This document shows, in pieces, positions 1-4,960 of a stretch of DNA of 6,002 bases; position 1 is the stretch's first letter; each line of letters begins with the position of its first letter. The notes below the pieces were generated by a model, which was not told where the DNA came from, did not search any database, and worked only from the letters and a program-made list of their open reading frames with translations. The stretch is from SVFI01 sp045535935 (GTDB taxonomy: Bacteria > Bacillota > Clostridia > Lachnospirales > Lachnospiraceae): positions 1 to 6,002 of the forward strand of contig JAZSMO010000031.1 in NCBI GenBank assembly GCA_045535935.1. Reading direction: 5' to 3'. Both the position numbers and the translations under genes were made by a program.

Positions 1-258
1 CGGCACCGGAAGCGGCGCACCATAACGGTTCGGACGCCTGTTCAGGAATTCAATTATCGTTTCCCCTCTGACCGCGCAGACAAACTGAAAAAAGAACCCT
101 ATTGCAGATAGTGATGAAACAATGCCAACTATGCCGACCGCTCTTGCACGCGGGCCGCCCATTTCATCGGCAGGCATCCCCGTAATCGTGCGATAGACCA
201 CGACCATTATCGCAACTGACACCGCACACAGCACAAATGATACGATTTTACTATACAT
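1..258 (-). CDS. Small membrane protein of unknown function, 5' part only
   Basis: The minus strand is open from an ATG at 258-256 to the window edge, giving 86 codons with no stop. The protein starts MYSKIVSFVL and shows two likely membrane helices, about residues 4-22 and 41-63. Between them is a short polar loop (TGMPADEMGGPRARA), and an arginine-rich, proline-rich stretch follows (FLNRRPNRYGAPLPVP). A GAGGA ribosome binding site lies 7 bases upstream of the ATG, which is why I chose this start. The same frame stays open upstream to a stop at 468-466, with further ATGs at 288 and 303, so a longer N terminus is possible. I do not recognise the family. It is read away from everything else in the window and is probably not functionally tied to it. 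The C-terminal end lies outside the window. Confidence 0.7.
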   Translation of the reverse strand, partial: MYSKIVSFVLCAVSVAIMVVVYRTITGMPADEMGGPRARAVGIVGIVSSLSAIGFFFQFVCAVRGETIIEFLNRRPNRYGAPLPVP

Positions 259-456
259 ATATCGTTCCTCACTTTCTGATTTTATCATGAAATCAGCAAT
301 CATATTCCCTGTTTTATCATATTCCTGCGGAAAATGCAATTGCTGCCGGAACAAAATAAGAAAAAATACACCTGCCAACCACTCATAATCAGCCGTCCCC
401 CTTACTCGTACCCCTATTCTATTTTCGAGAGCACCGCGACATCTTTCGCGCAGGAC

Positions 457-510
457 TTGACAAACTTACTATAATATTTTTTTGCTTTTATAATATTTAG
501 GCTATATAAT
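457..510 (+). promoter_or_regulatory. Promoter-like cluster with three TATAAT boxes
   Basis: Perfect TATAAT hexamers occur at 470-475, 489-494 and 505-510 on the plus strand. The best-formed promoter is TTGCTT at 482-487, a 17-base spacer, and TATAAT at 505-510. A perfect TTGACA at 457-462 has no TATAAT at the right distance (spacers of 7, 26 and 42). An AAGAAAGG resembling a ribosome binding site follows at 530-537, but the frame from the nearby TTG closes within about 25 codons. It is probably the stranded promoter of a gene whose body is no longer here, or the source of a short untranslated RNA. Confidence 0.45.
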
Positions 511-563
511 ACTCACAGCATAACAATTAAGAAAGGCTTGATTTTTACCAGACGTTCTTTGTA

Positions 564-698
564 TCAATCATCTGCGGTCAGGCCCTTCAGCAGACCTTCT
601 TCATGGTAGGTGCGGTCAAAATGACGGACTGTTTCTGCTGCGATTGACGAAGCATACGCGGATTTGTCCTTCGGCATGAGCAGTTGAACGATGCACCA
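564..698 (-). pseudogene. Leftward gene tail of unknown protein (remnant)
   Basis: On the minus strand the frame ending at TGA 566-564 reads like genuine protein for about 44 residues: WCIVQLLMPKDKSAYASSIA, then AETVRHFDRTYHEEGLLKGL, ending TADD. The composition is balanced, with a charged, helix-like end typical of a real C terminus. There is no matching N-terminal part. The frame meets a stop at 716-714 and I see no start with a ribosome binding site; the only ATG is internal (677-675) and would give 37 residues. Protein-like sequence appears to stop at about 698, where the rightward tail begins. I do not recognise the family. A short real gene starting at 677 is the alternative. Confidence 0.4.
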
Positions 699-871
699 TT
701 TTTGGCGGGTTATTCAACAGAGATTTTCTTGACCTTGAACAGTATGTCAGAGTAATGGTTGATGAAGCAATTAAAATGCAAGGTGGAAATCCATCAATGA
801 TTGTGGTTACAAATAAAACAAAAACAAATGGTTCTTCTACAATTTGCTTTACAGATAGTATGATAGTTTAA
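698..871 (+). pseudogene. Rightward gene tail of unknown protein (remnant)
   Basis: The plus-strand frame ending at TAA 869-871 encodes about 57 protein-like residues. These include IFGGLFNRDFLDLEQYVRVM and, near the end, TKTNGSSTICFTDSMIV. The DLEQYVRVMVDEAIK part looks like an amphipathic helix, followed by a strand-rich end. The frame is closed upstream by TGA at 677-679 and no start with a ribosome binding site is visible; an internal ATG at 755-757 would give about 38 residues. The AT-rich, AAA/ACA-heavy codon use differs from the genes to its right. Its stop codon touches the ribosome binding site of the metallo-hydrolase gene, so the original gene was probably that gene's operon neighbour. 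The family is not recognised. Confidence 0.4.
836..864 (+). promoter_or_regulatory. Possible promoter of the metallo-hydrolase gene
   Basis: TCTACA at 836-841 (four of six matches to TTGACA) and TATGAT at 859-864 (five of six to TATAAT) are separated by 17 bases. A start near 871 would leave a leader of about 14 bases containing AGAAGGGGAG. The elements lie inside the 3' end of the remnant reading frame. This is the only reasonable promoter I can find close to the gene, but the -35 is weak, and AT-rich DNA produces such matches by chance. Confidence 0.3.
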
Positions 872-884
872 AGAAGGGGAGAAA

Positions 885-2426
885 ATGAGTAGTTTATTTC
901 AAGTATTAAAAGACCTTGTCGGGTGGTTCTTCGGAGTTTGTTTTATTGTCTTGTCGTTGGGCTTGTTTTTTTACGGAAGCATTGTCGGCGGAGTTGCATC
1001 ACTGCTGTTCGGTTTTGGGATTACACCGCCGGGAAGAAAGATGGCAACAGCATTCAACATGTCTTCGAAGGTAAGTTTTATCGCACTGACATGTCTTTTT
1101 TTAGTTTCCTTCGGTTCTTTGGCAGATGCCGGAACGGAAATTGCGCCGGAAAGTAATCTGCAAGAAACCGTAACTGTGACAGAGCAGAGCGCAGAGAGTG
1201 ATTTGCCGGAAGGAAATACTGCGGTTGCAATAGCAGAAGAAGAGTCCGGGGAGCAGGGGGACGTCGAAATAGAAACGCCGGAAGAAACTGCGCCGGCAGA
1301 GGAGATAGAGACAGAGTTACCGGTTGTATCAGAAGATGATGAGGAAGAGGTTGATACAGAACTTCAAGTCCACTTTATCGATGTCGGACAAGGTGATGCA
1401 ACCCTGGTTATTTCCGGAGAGCACGCGATGCTGATTGATGCCGGTGATGACAGCAAGGGTACGAAAGTACAGCTTTACTTGAAAAATCAGGGAATAGAAA
1501 AGTTGGATTACCTCGTGCTGACACATACGGATGCCGACCATATCGGCGGCGCAGATGTTATCATAAGCAAATTTGACATTGCTAACGTTTTTATCGGAGA
1601 TTTTCCGAAAGATAATACGGTATATCGAGACCTTATGCAGGCGTTGCAAATGAAAGGATTGACCTATTCCACGCCGGAGGCGGGAAGTACTTATGCTTTG
1701 GGAGATGCTTTTTTCACGACAGTAGCCCCGAACAGGGAATATGATAACGCAAATAATTTTTCGATCGGATTACTTCTGCAAAACGGTGAAAACGGATTCT
1801 TGTTCACCGGTGACGCAGAAGAGGAAGCAGAGCAGGATATATTAGCAGCCGGGTTTGATATAGACTGCGACGTTTTGAAGGCGGGACATCATGGAAGCCG
1901 GACTTCGAACTCTAAAGCATTGTTATCCGTTGCGACACCTGCTTATGCGGTAATCAGTTGCGAAACAAACAATTCCTACGGACATCCGCATGCAGAAGTG
2001 TTGAATAATCTGCGCGCCATGAATGTGCAGGTATTCCGTACAGATGAACAGGGTTCGGTGGTTGCAGTTTCCGACGGCAAACAAATTACATGGAATTGTG
2101 CGCCTTCGGAAAGCTGGATAGCAGGTGAGCCGACGGGCAGCATGCAGGAAGAAAGCGATGAAGAGAACACTGTTACGGATGAAAATGGTGAAGAAGAGCA
2201 GGAAACAGATTCCGGACAAACTTCCGATTTGTCGGCCGGCGGTAACTATGCTGTAAATGACAGAAACGGAAAGATACATATTGTAGGCGAGTGTACGGCG
2301 ACAGGGACGGGAGATAAAGCAATGAAAAATCCGGTTTACTTTGCAACCTATGAGGAAGCGGAGGCTTACTCCATACAGATTGCGCCGGAGCTGGATAAAA
2401 GAAGGTGCGGAAACTGCTATAAATAA
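885..2426 (+). CDS. Membrane-anchored ComEC-type metallo-beta-lactamase-fold hydrolase
   Basis: The protein has 513 residues. The N terminus has a hydrophobic hairpin (about 11-46) and a further helix (about 63-80). Then come a strongly acidic, low-complexity linker (about 84-158), the catalytic domain (about 160-403), a second acidic linker (about 420-447) and a small C-terminal module (about 453-513). The catalytic domain opens with VHFIDVGQGDATLV and carries the metal ligands HTDADH (214-219), TGD (308-310) and the ComEC-type motifs HHGS (335-338) and GHPH (366-369). The fold and motifs match the extracytoplasmic nuclease-like domain of ComEC/Rec2, but the channel-forming competence domain is absent. 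The active domain is therefore probably outside the membrane. The C-terminal module ends with H465, C470, C508 and C511 (RRCGNC) and resembles the small zinc-binding tails seen on related proteins. The ATG at 885 follows AGAAGGGGAG closely. Substrate unknown: nucleic acid, nucleotide or phosphodiester are the likely classes. A terminator isolates it from the next operon. Confidence 0.88.
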   Translation: MSSLFQVLKDLVGWFFGVCFIVLSLGLFFYGSIVGGVASLLFGFGITPPGRKMATAFNMSSKVSFIALTCLFLVSFGSLADAGTEIAPESNLQETVTVTEQSAESDLPEGNTAVAIAEEESGEQGDVEIETPEETAPAEEIETELPVVSEDDEEEVDTELQVHFIDVGQGDATLVISGEHAMLIDAGDDSKGTKVQLYLKNQGIEKLDYLVLTHTDADHIGGADVIISKFDIANVFIGDFPKDNTVYRDLMQALQMKGLTYSTPEAGSTYALGDAFFTTVAPNREYDNANNFSIGLLLQNGENGFLFTGDAEEEAEQDILAAGFDIDCDVLKAGHHGSRTSNSKALLSVATPAYAVISCETNNSYGHPHAEVLNNLRAMNVQVFRTDEQGSVVAVSDGKQITWNCAPSESWIAGEPTGSMQEESDEENTVTDENGEEEQETDSGQTSDLSAGGNYAVNDRNGKIHIVGECTATGTGDKAMKNPVYFATYEEAEAYSIQIAPELDKRRCGNCYK

Positions 2427-2431
2427 GTATG

Positions 2432-2470
2432 AAAAGTCAATCGGTAGAGGGAATACTGATTGACTTTTTT
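2432..2470 (+). terminator. Rho-independent terminator after the metallo-hydrolase gene
   Basis: A 15-bp stem pairs AAAAGTCAATCGGTA (2432-2446) with TACTGATTGACTTTT (2454-2468), with one G-T wobble and a 7-base loop, GAGGGAA. It runs directly into a six-T tract (2465-2470). It begins 5 bases after the stop codon and lies 8 bases before the next -35 box, so it separates two transcription units. The A-tract at the left foot could also let it work weakly in the opposite direction. Confidence 0.92.
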
Positions 2471-2478
2471 ATTTTGTA

Positions 2479-2517
2479 TTGACAAATGGTTAAACACATG
2501 ATTATATGTTCATATAA
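2479..2517 (+). promoter_or_regulatory. Promoter with overlapping 16-bp palindromic operator
   Basis: A perfect TTGACA lies at 2479-2484. The -10 falls at 2502-2508, read as TTATAT with a 17-base spacer or TATATG with an 18-base spacer. Exactly over the -10 and the expected start site is the perfect palindrome TTATATGTTCATATAA (2502-2517, two 7-base arms around TT). A dimeric repressor bound there would block RNA polymerase. The shape is like sites of ArsR-, TetR- or PadR-type repressors, but no regulator gene of these families is in the window, so the identity is open. Confidence 0.6.
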
Positions 2518-2540
2518 ACAGATGAAAAGGATGTGATTAG

Positions 2541-3167
2541 ATGAACGATAATAAGAAATTCTGGCAGAGATATGCCCCGATTTATTCTATGTTCATGAAG
2601 GGCGCAGATAAGAGCTACGACGAAATATGCAAAAAGGTGGACCGATATTTGAAGAAAGACATGAAGGTGCTTGAACTTGCATGCGGAACGGGGATGTTTA
2701 CATTCCGGTTGGCAGATAAAGTGCAGAGCTGGGAGGCAACGGATTTTGCAGAAAATATGGTGAAAGAAGCAAAGGCAGCGTATGAGAAAAGAACCAAACC
2801 GATGGAAGGGCTTAGCTTTTCGGTGCAGGATGCGACCAGTCTTCCGTATGCGGACGAAAGCTTTGATGCGGTGATGATTGCAAATGCCCTTCACATTATG
2901 CCGGAACCGGAAAAGGCGCTTGCAGAAATCAGACGTGTTTTGAAAAAGGACGGTCTTTTGTACGCACCGACATTTGTACACGGGGAAGGTGCTGCGTTTG
3001 CTTTTCGGACCGGGTTGATTGAGCTGTTTGGATTTAAAGCCTTTATCAAACCGACCAACGAAGAATTTGCGCAGTTTATCGGTGAAAAAGGATTTGATGT
3101 GTTGGAGTGTGACAGAATCGGTAGCAAGGTAGCCCCGATTTGTTGTATGATAGCTGAAAAGAATTAG
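2541..3167 (+). CDS. Class I SAM-dependent methyltransferase (Methyltransf_11/UbiE-like)
   Basis: The protein has 208 residues, a normal length for a stand-alone methyltransferase of this class. It transfers a methyl group from S-adenosylmethionine in the cytoplasm. Motif I, VLELACGTGMF (43-53), forms the SAM-binding loop. The acidic end of strand 2 is at D68 (EATDFAENM). QDATSLPYADESFDAV (96-111) is the adenine-side and post-II region, NALHIM (115-120) is typical of the group, and RRVLKKDGLLYAPTFV (131-146) is the strand 5 region. The N-terminal part (WQRYAPIYSMFM) is the usual lid helix of UbiE-like enzymes. The acceptor substrate cannot be read from the sequence; small molecules, including quinone-like compounds, are all possible. 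The gene starts 9 bases after AAAAGGA and is the first gene behind the palindrome-controlled promoter. The membrane protein starts 15 bases after its stop, so they are probably co-transcribed. Confidence 0.9.
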   Translation: MNDNKKFWQRYAPIYSMFMKGADKSYDEICKKVDRYLKKDMKVLELACGTGMFTFRLADKVQSWEATDFAENMVKEAKAAYEKRTKPMEGLSFSVQDATSLPYADESFDAVMIANALHIMPEPEKALAEIRRVLKKDGLLYAPTFVHGEGAAFAFRTGLIELFGFKAFIKPTNEEFAQFIGEKGFDVLECDRIGSKVAPICCMIAEKN

Positions 3168-3182
3168 TGGGAGGTAACCGGG

Positions 3183-3674
3183 ATGATATTGTTTATACAG
3201 TGTGTAGTATGTTGTATTCTTTTTACTCTGATTATTTTGCCGGCGCAGTATAAAGATCCGCTCTGCATGATTGCGTCGTATCCGCCTGCGGTCAGAAAGC
3301 GTGTGGCGGAACTTCCGCAGTATAAAGATGTGATTGTGAAAAAAGAGAAAAAGCATTTGGGGAAGAAATTGTTTGGTGTGTTTTTCTTTGCAATTGTTTT
3401 GGCGGCGCTGGCATATTTTTCCGGATGCAGAAGTTTTTCTGAGACATTTTTGCATGTGTTTACTATATTTTTTGTCGTAAATTTATATGACATGGTTGTT
3501 TTGGACTGGGGTGTTTTTTGCCACAGTAAAAAGCTCAGAATTCCGGGAACGGAAGATATGGATAAAGAATATACGGATAAGTTGTTTCATGCAAAAGGCG
3601 CGGGAATCGGATGTTTACTCGGACTTGTAGTGGCGCTTTTGTCCGGTTGCGTTGTGCATTTGGCTTCGTTATAA
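3183..3674 (+). CDS. Four-helix integral membrane protein of unknown function
   Basis: The protein has 163 residues with hydrophobic segments at about 1-20, 61-80, 86-108 and 138-161. The first cytoplasmic or extracellular loop (21-60) is basic and has a near-repeated motif: LPAQYKDP (19-26) and LPQYKDV (44-50). The second loop (109-137) carries conserved-looking WGVFCHSKKLRIPGTEDM. It has a very strong ribosome binding site, GGGAGGT at 3169-3175, 7 bases before the ATG. It follows the methyltransferase by 15 bases and is presumably translated from the same message. I recall similar proteins only as uncharacterised membrane proteins of Clostridia, so I give no function. Pairing with a methyltransferase under a likely repressor site could mean a modification-plus-membrane response to a toxic compound, but that is speculation. 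Confidence 0.8.
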   Translation: MILFIQCVVCCILFTLIILPAQYKDPLCMIASYPPAVRKRVAELPQYKDVIVKKEKKHLGKKLFGVFFFAIVLAALAYFSGCRSFSETFLHVFTIFFVVNLYDMVVLDWGVFCHSKKLRIPGTEDMDKEYTDKLFHAKGAGIGCLLGLVVALLSGCVVHLASL

Positions 3675-3675
3675 T
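3647..3675 (+). promoter_or_regulatory. Possible internal promoter for the acetyltransferase gene
   Basis: A perfect TATAAT (3670-3675) overlaps the stop codon of the membrane-protein gene. TTGCGT lies 17 bases upstream at 3647-3652. A start near 3682 would give a 42-base leader before the GNAT start codon. The -35 matches at only three positions, so the gene may instead be transcribed purely by read-through. Confidence 0.4.
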
Positions 3676-3723
3676 GAAAGTTGTATCGACATGCTAAGAA
3701 TAAGTCATAAAGGAAGAGATAAA

Positions 3724-4254
3724 ATGAAACTGAGAAATCCGGATACAAAAGCAGACTGGAAAGCTATAAAACAGCTTTATCGGTCGGCTTTTCCGTTAAA
3801 TGAAAAAAAGCCGTTTTGGCTTATAAAAAGTAAATATGAGAAAGGTCAGGCCGATGTGTGGGTGATTGAGAAAGAAAACTCGTTTGCGGGTATGGCAATC
3901 ACAATGAACGGCGGTGATCTTGTGTTGCTTGACTATTTTGCAGTCTGTGCGGACAAGCGCAGCGGCGGAATCGGCGGCGAGGCACTGAAGTCCCTGCAGG
4001 AGAAATACAGTGACAGGCGTTTCTTTCTTGAGATAGAAAGCGTGGACAAGCCTTCACCGAAACTTCCGGAACGCCTAAGAAGAAAAAAGTTTTATCTGGC
4101 AAACGGAATGCAGGAGATGGGCGTAAACGTGAAGTTGTTCGGCGTGGATATGGAACTTCTCGGATGCAACTGCGCGGTCAGTTTTGAGGAGTACCGCAAT
4201 TTGTATTTGAATACATATGGTAACTGGGCGGCAAGGAATGTGGTCGATAGGTGA
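3724..4254 (+). CDS. GNAT-family N-acetyltransferase
   Basis: The protein has 176 residues and is a single GNAT domain that would transfer an acetyl group from acetyl-CoA to an amine. The core shows strand 4 and motif A at about 68-91: LLDYFAVCADKRSGGIGGEAL, whose R79-S-G-G-I-G84 is the pyrophosphate-binding R/Q-x-x-G-x-G/A loop. FFLEIES (100-106) is the strand 5 region, and the paired FYLANGMQEMGV (123-134) is the usual F/Y-Y-x-x-x-G-F-like end. The substrate is not predictable. I place the start at 3724 because GGAAGAG lies just upstream and the sequence matches the usual GNAT opening (MKLRNPDTKADW). The in-frame ATG at 3652 would overlap the preceding gene and lacks a good ribosome binding site. 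It sits 49 bases after the membrane-protein gene and may share its transcript. No terminator of ordinary form follows it. Confidence 0.88.
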   Translation: MKLRNPDTKADWKAIKQLYRSAFPLNEKKPFWLIKSKYEKGQADVWVIEKENSFAGMAITMNGGDLVLLDYFAVCADKRSGGIGGEALKSLQEKYSDRRFFLEIESVDKPSPKLPERLRRKKFYLANGMQEMGVNVKLFGVDMELLGCNCAVSFEEYRNLYLNTYGNWAARNVVDR

Positions 4255-4312
4255 GGAGTACATGGAATAGCCAGATGGTTGGTTGAAGTATCGTTTGCAC
4301 GAATTCTTATTG

Positions 4313-4349
4313 TCTCCCCATGGCTTTATATACTAGTGATATGGGGAGA
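4313..4349 (+). repeat. Hairpin 1 of the TCTCCCCAT double hairpin
   Basis: TCTCCCCAT (4313-4321) and its exact reverse complement ATGGGGAGA (4341-4349) enclose a 19-base spacer. There is no T-tract behind it, so it is not a standard terminator. The left arm contains the CCATGG palindrome. It lies between the acetyltransferase stop and the LytTR promoter. Confidence 0.75.
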
Positions 4350-4374
4350 TATTTGCATCAAAAATAGCTAAAAA

Positions 4375-4413
4375 TCTCCCCCCATGGATATAGATGAGAT
4401 TGACATGGGGAGA
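4375..4413 (+). repeat. Hairpin 2 of the TCTCCCCAT double hairpin
   Basis: The left arm TCTCCCCCCATG (4375-4386) has two extra Cs compared with hairpin 1. It pairs with CATGGGGAGA (4404-4413). From CATGG to the right-arm ATGGGG the spacer is 17 bases in both hairpins, although the spacer sequences differ. The left arm of hairpin 1 can also pair with the right arm of hairpin 2 over 10 bases, so alternative RNA folds are possible. It ends 16 bases before the first LytTR-type repeat. Confidence 0.75.
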
Positions 4414-4428
4414 AAAATGTCGGTAACC

Positions 4429-4467
4429 TACCGCTTACCGCAAAAAAAATACCGCTTACCGCAAAAA
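4429..4467 (+). promoter_or_regulatory. LytTR-type direct-repeat operator
   Basis: Two copies of TACCGCTTACCGCAAAAA start at 4429 and 4450, a period of exactly 21 bases. Within each, ACCGCTTAC (4430-4438 and 4451-4459) resembles the LytTR-domain consensus [TA][AC][CA]GTTN[AG][TG] with two mismatches, and the two are separated by the characteristic 12 bases. The repeats end directly upstream of the -35 position of the LytTR operon promoter, as expected for a class II activator site. This is most likely where the product of the gene at 4517 binds to control itself. Confidence 0.75.
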
Positions 4468-4468
4468 C

Positions 4469-4497
4469 CAACATTTTATTTTAGGCGGCGTTATAAT
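4469..4497 (+). promoter_or_regulatory. Activator-dependent promoter of the LytTR operon
   Basis: A perfect TATAAT lies at 4492-4497. The -35 position 17 bases upstream (4469-4474) reads CAACAT, a poor match, so the promoter should need help from a protein bound at the direct repeats that abut it. Transcription would begin at about 4503-4505, right at the AGGAGGT (4504-4510), giving a leader of only about 13 bases. Confidence 0.65.
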
Positions 4498-4516
4498 GCA
4501 CTCAGGAGGTGGCGAA

Positions 4517-4960
4517 ATGAACTTTCGATTAGTGATTGATAAGTCAAAGGAAGAGGAAATCGTGGCGACGGTCCATAACAAGTCGGAGCTGACAGACAGG
4601 ATAGAGGAGATGGTCATGCAATACGACGGATCGGATAAAATCACAGCTTACACGGAAGATGATATCAAAGTTCTGAAACTGAAGGAGATTGAGTGCATTA
4701 CGGTAATTGACGGAAAAACGTATGCGATATGCGAGGGGAAAGAGCAGTTCCGTTTAAAACAGCGGCTTTACGAAATGGAAGAGCTCCTTCCGGAATGTTT
4801 TATCAAGATCAACAAATCTTCTTTGGCAAATCAGAGCAGAATCGAAAGATTCACCGGAATGTATACCGGAGCCGTGGATGTAGTGTTCAAAAGTGGTTAC
4901 ACGGAATATGTTTCCAGAAGATGTTTTGCGGATATTAAGAGGAGGCTGGACGTAAAATGA
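4517..4960 (+). CDS. LytTR-domain DNA-binding transcriptional regulator
   Basis: The protein has 147 residues. A short N-terminal segment (1-45) has no receiver domain, and a LytTR DNA-binding domain follows at about 48-145. Family marks include IECITVIDGKTYAIC (58-72), the FIKINKSSLANQSRIE stretch (95-110; K, S and N are the typical conserved residues) and GYTEYVSRRCFADIKRRL (127-144), where the basic residues fit DNA contact. Without a receiver domain it is not a phosphorylation-driven response regulator. It matches the small regulators of LytTR regulatory systems, whose activity is set by a membrane partner. I chose the start at 4517 because AGGAGGT lies 6 bases upstream and because the in-frame ATG at 4496 is part of the promoter's -10 box. 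The stop overlaps the next start as ATGA. It probably activates its own operon through the 21-bp repeats upstream. Confidence 0.92.
   Translation: MNFRLVIDKSKEEEIVATVHNKSELTDRIEEMVMQYDGSDKITAYTEDDIKVLKLKEIECITVIDGKTYAICEGKEQFRLKQRLYEMEELLPECFIKINKSSLANQSRIERFTGMYTGAVDVVFKSGYTEYVSRRCFADIKRRLDVK

Larger units (their letters stand above)
259..884. other. Gene-poor junction of about 625 bases
   Basis: No intact gene can be supported here. From left to right it holds the leader of the leftward membrane gene, including a small inverted repeat CTGATTT/AAATCAG at 276-282 and 290-296; a short GC hairpin CGCGA/TCGCG at 435-450; an AT-rich promoter-like cluster (457-510) followed by AAGAAAGG at 530-537 that leads into no convincing reading frame; and two gene tails described separately. 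The composition changes abruptly along the interval, from mixed, to very AT-rich at 463-530, to GC-richer at 570-690, to AT-rich again at 760-870. This suggests a patchwork of pieces of different origin. Confidence 0.6.

Noticed and set aside
1329..2279. Minus-strand frames opposite the metallo-hydrolase gene
   Set aside because: They lie wholly inside the gene with intact ComEC-type catalytic motifs and show no domain or convincing start signal.
2502..3455. Long minus-strand open frame of 317 codons opposite the methyltransferase and membrane-protein genes
   Set aside because: Its product is unusually rich in Cys, His, Phe, Arg and Lys with no recognisable domain, whereas the plus strand carries clear methyltransferase motifs, ribosome binding sites and a promoter. 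It is an antisense shadow.
3652..3723. N-terminal extension of the acetyltransferase to the ATG at 3652
   Set aside because: It overlaps the end of the previous gene, contains the likely -10 box, and adds residues not typical of GNAT proteins; the ATG at 3724 has a good ribosome binding site.
4313..4413. Terminator for the acetyltransferase gene
   Set aside because: The loops are long (17-19 bases) and neither hairpin is followed by a T-tract, so ordinary Rho-independent termination is not supported.
4429..4467. CRISPR-like or simple tandem repeat
   Set aside because: There are only two copies, with 3 bases between them; the 21-base period and 12-base core gap fit a LytTR binding site much better.
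4496..4516. Upstream in-frame ATG of the LytTR gene
   Set aside because: This ATG overlaps the TATAAT box, would read through the AGGAGGT, and has no ribosome binding site of its own.
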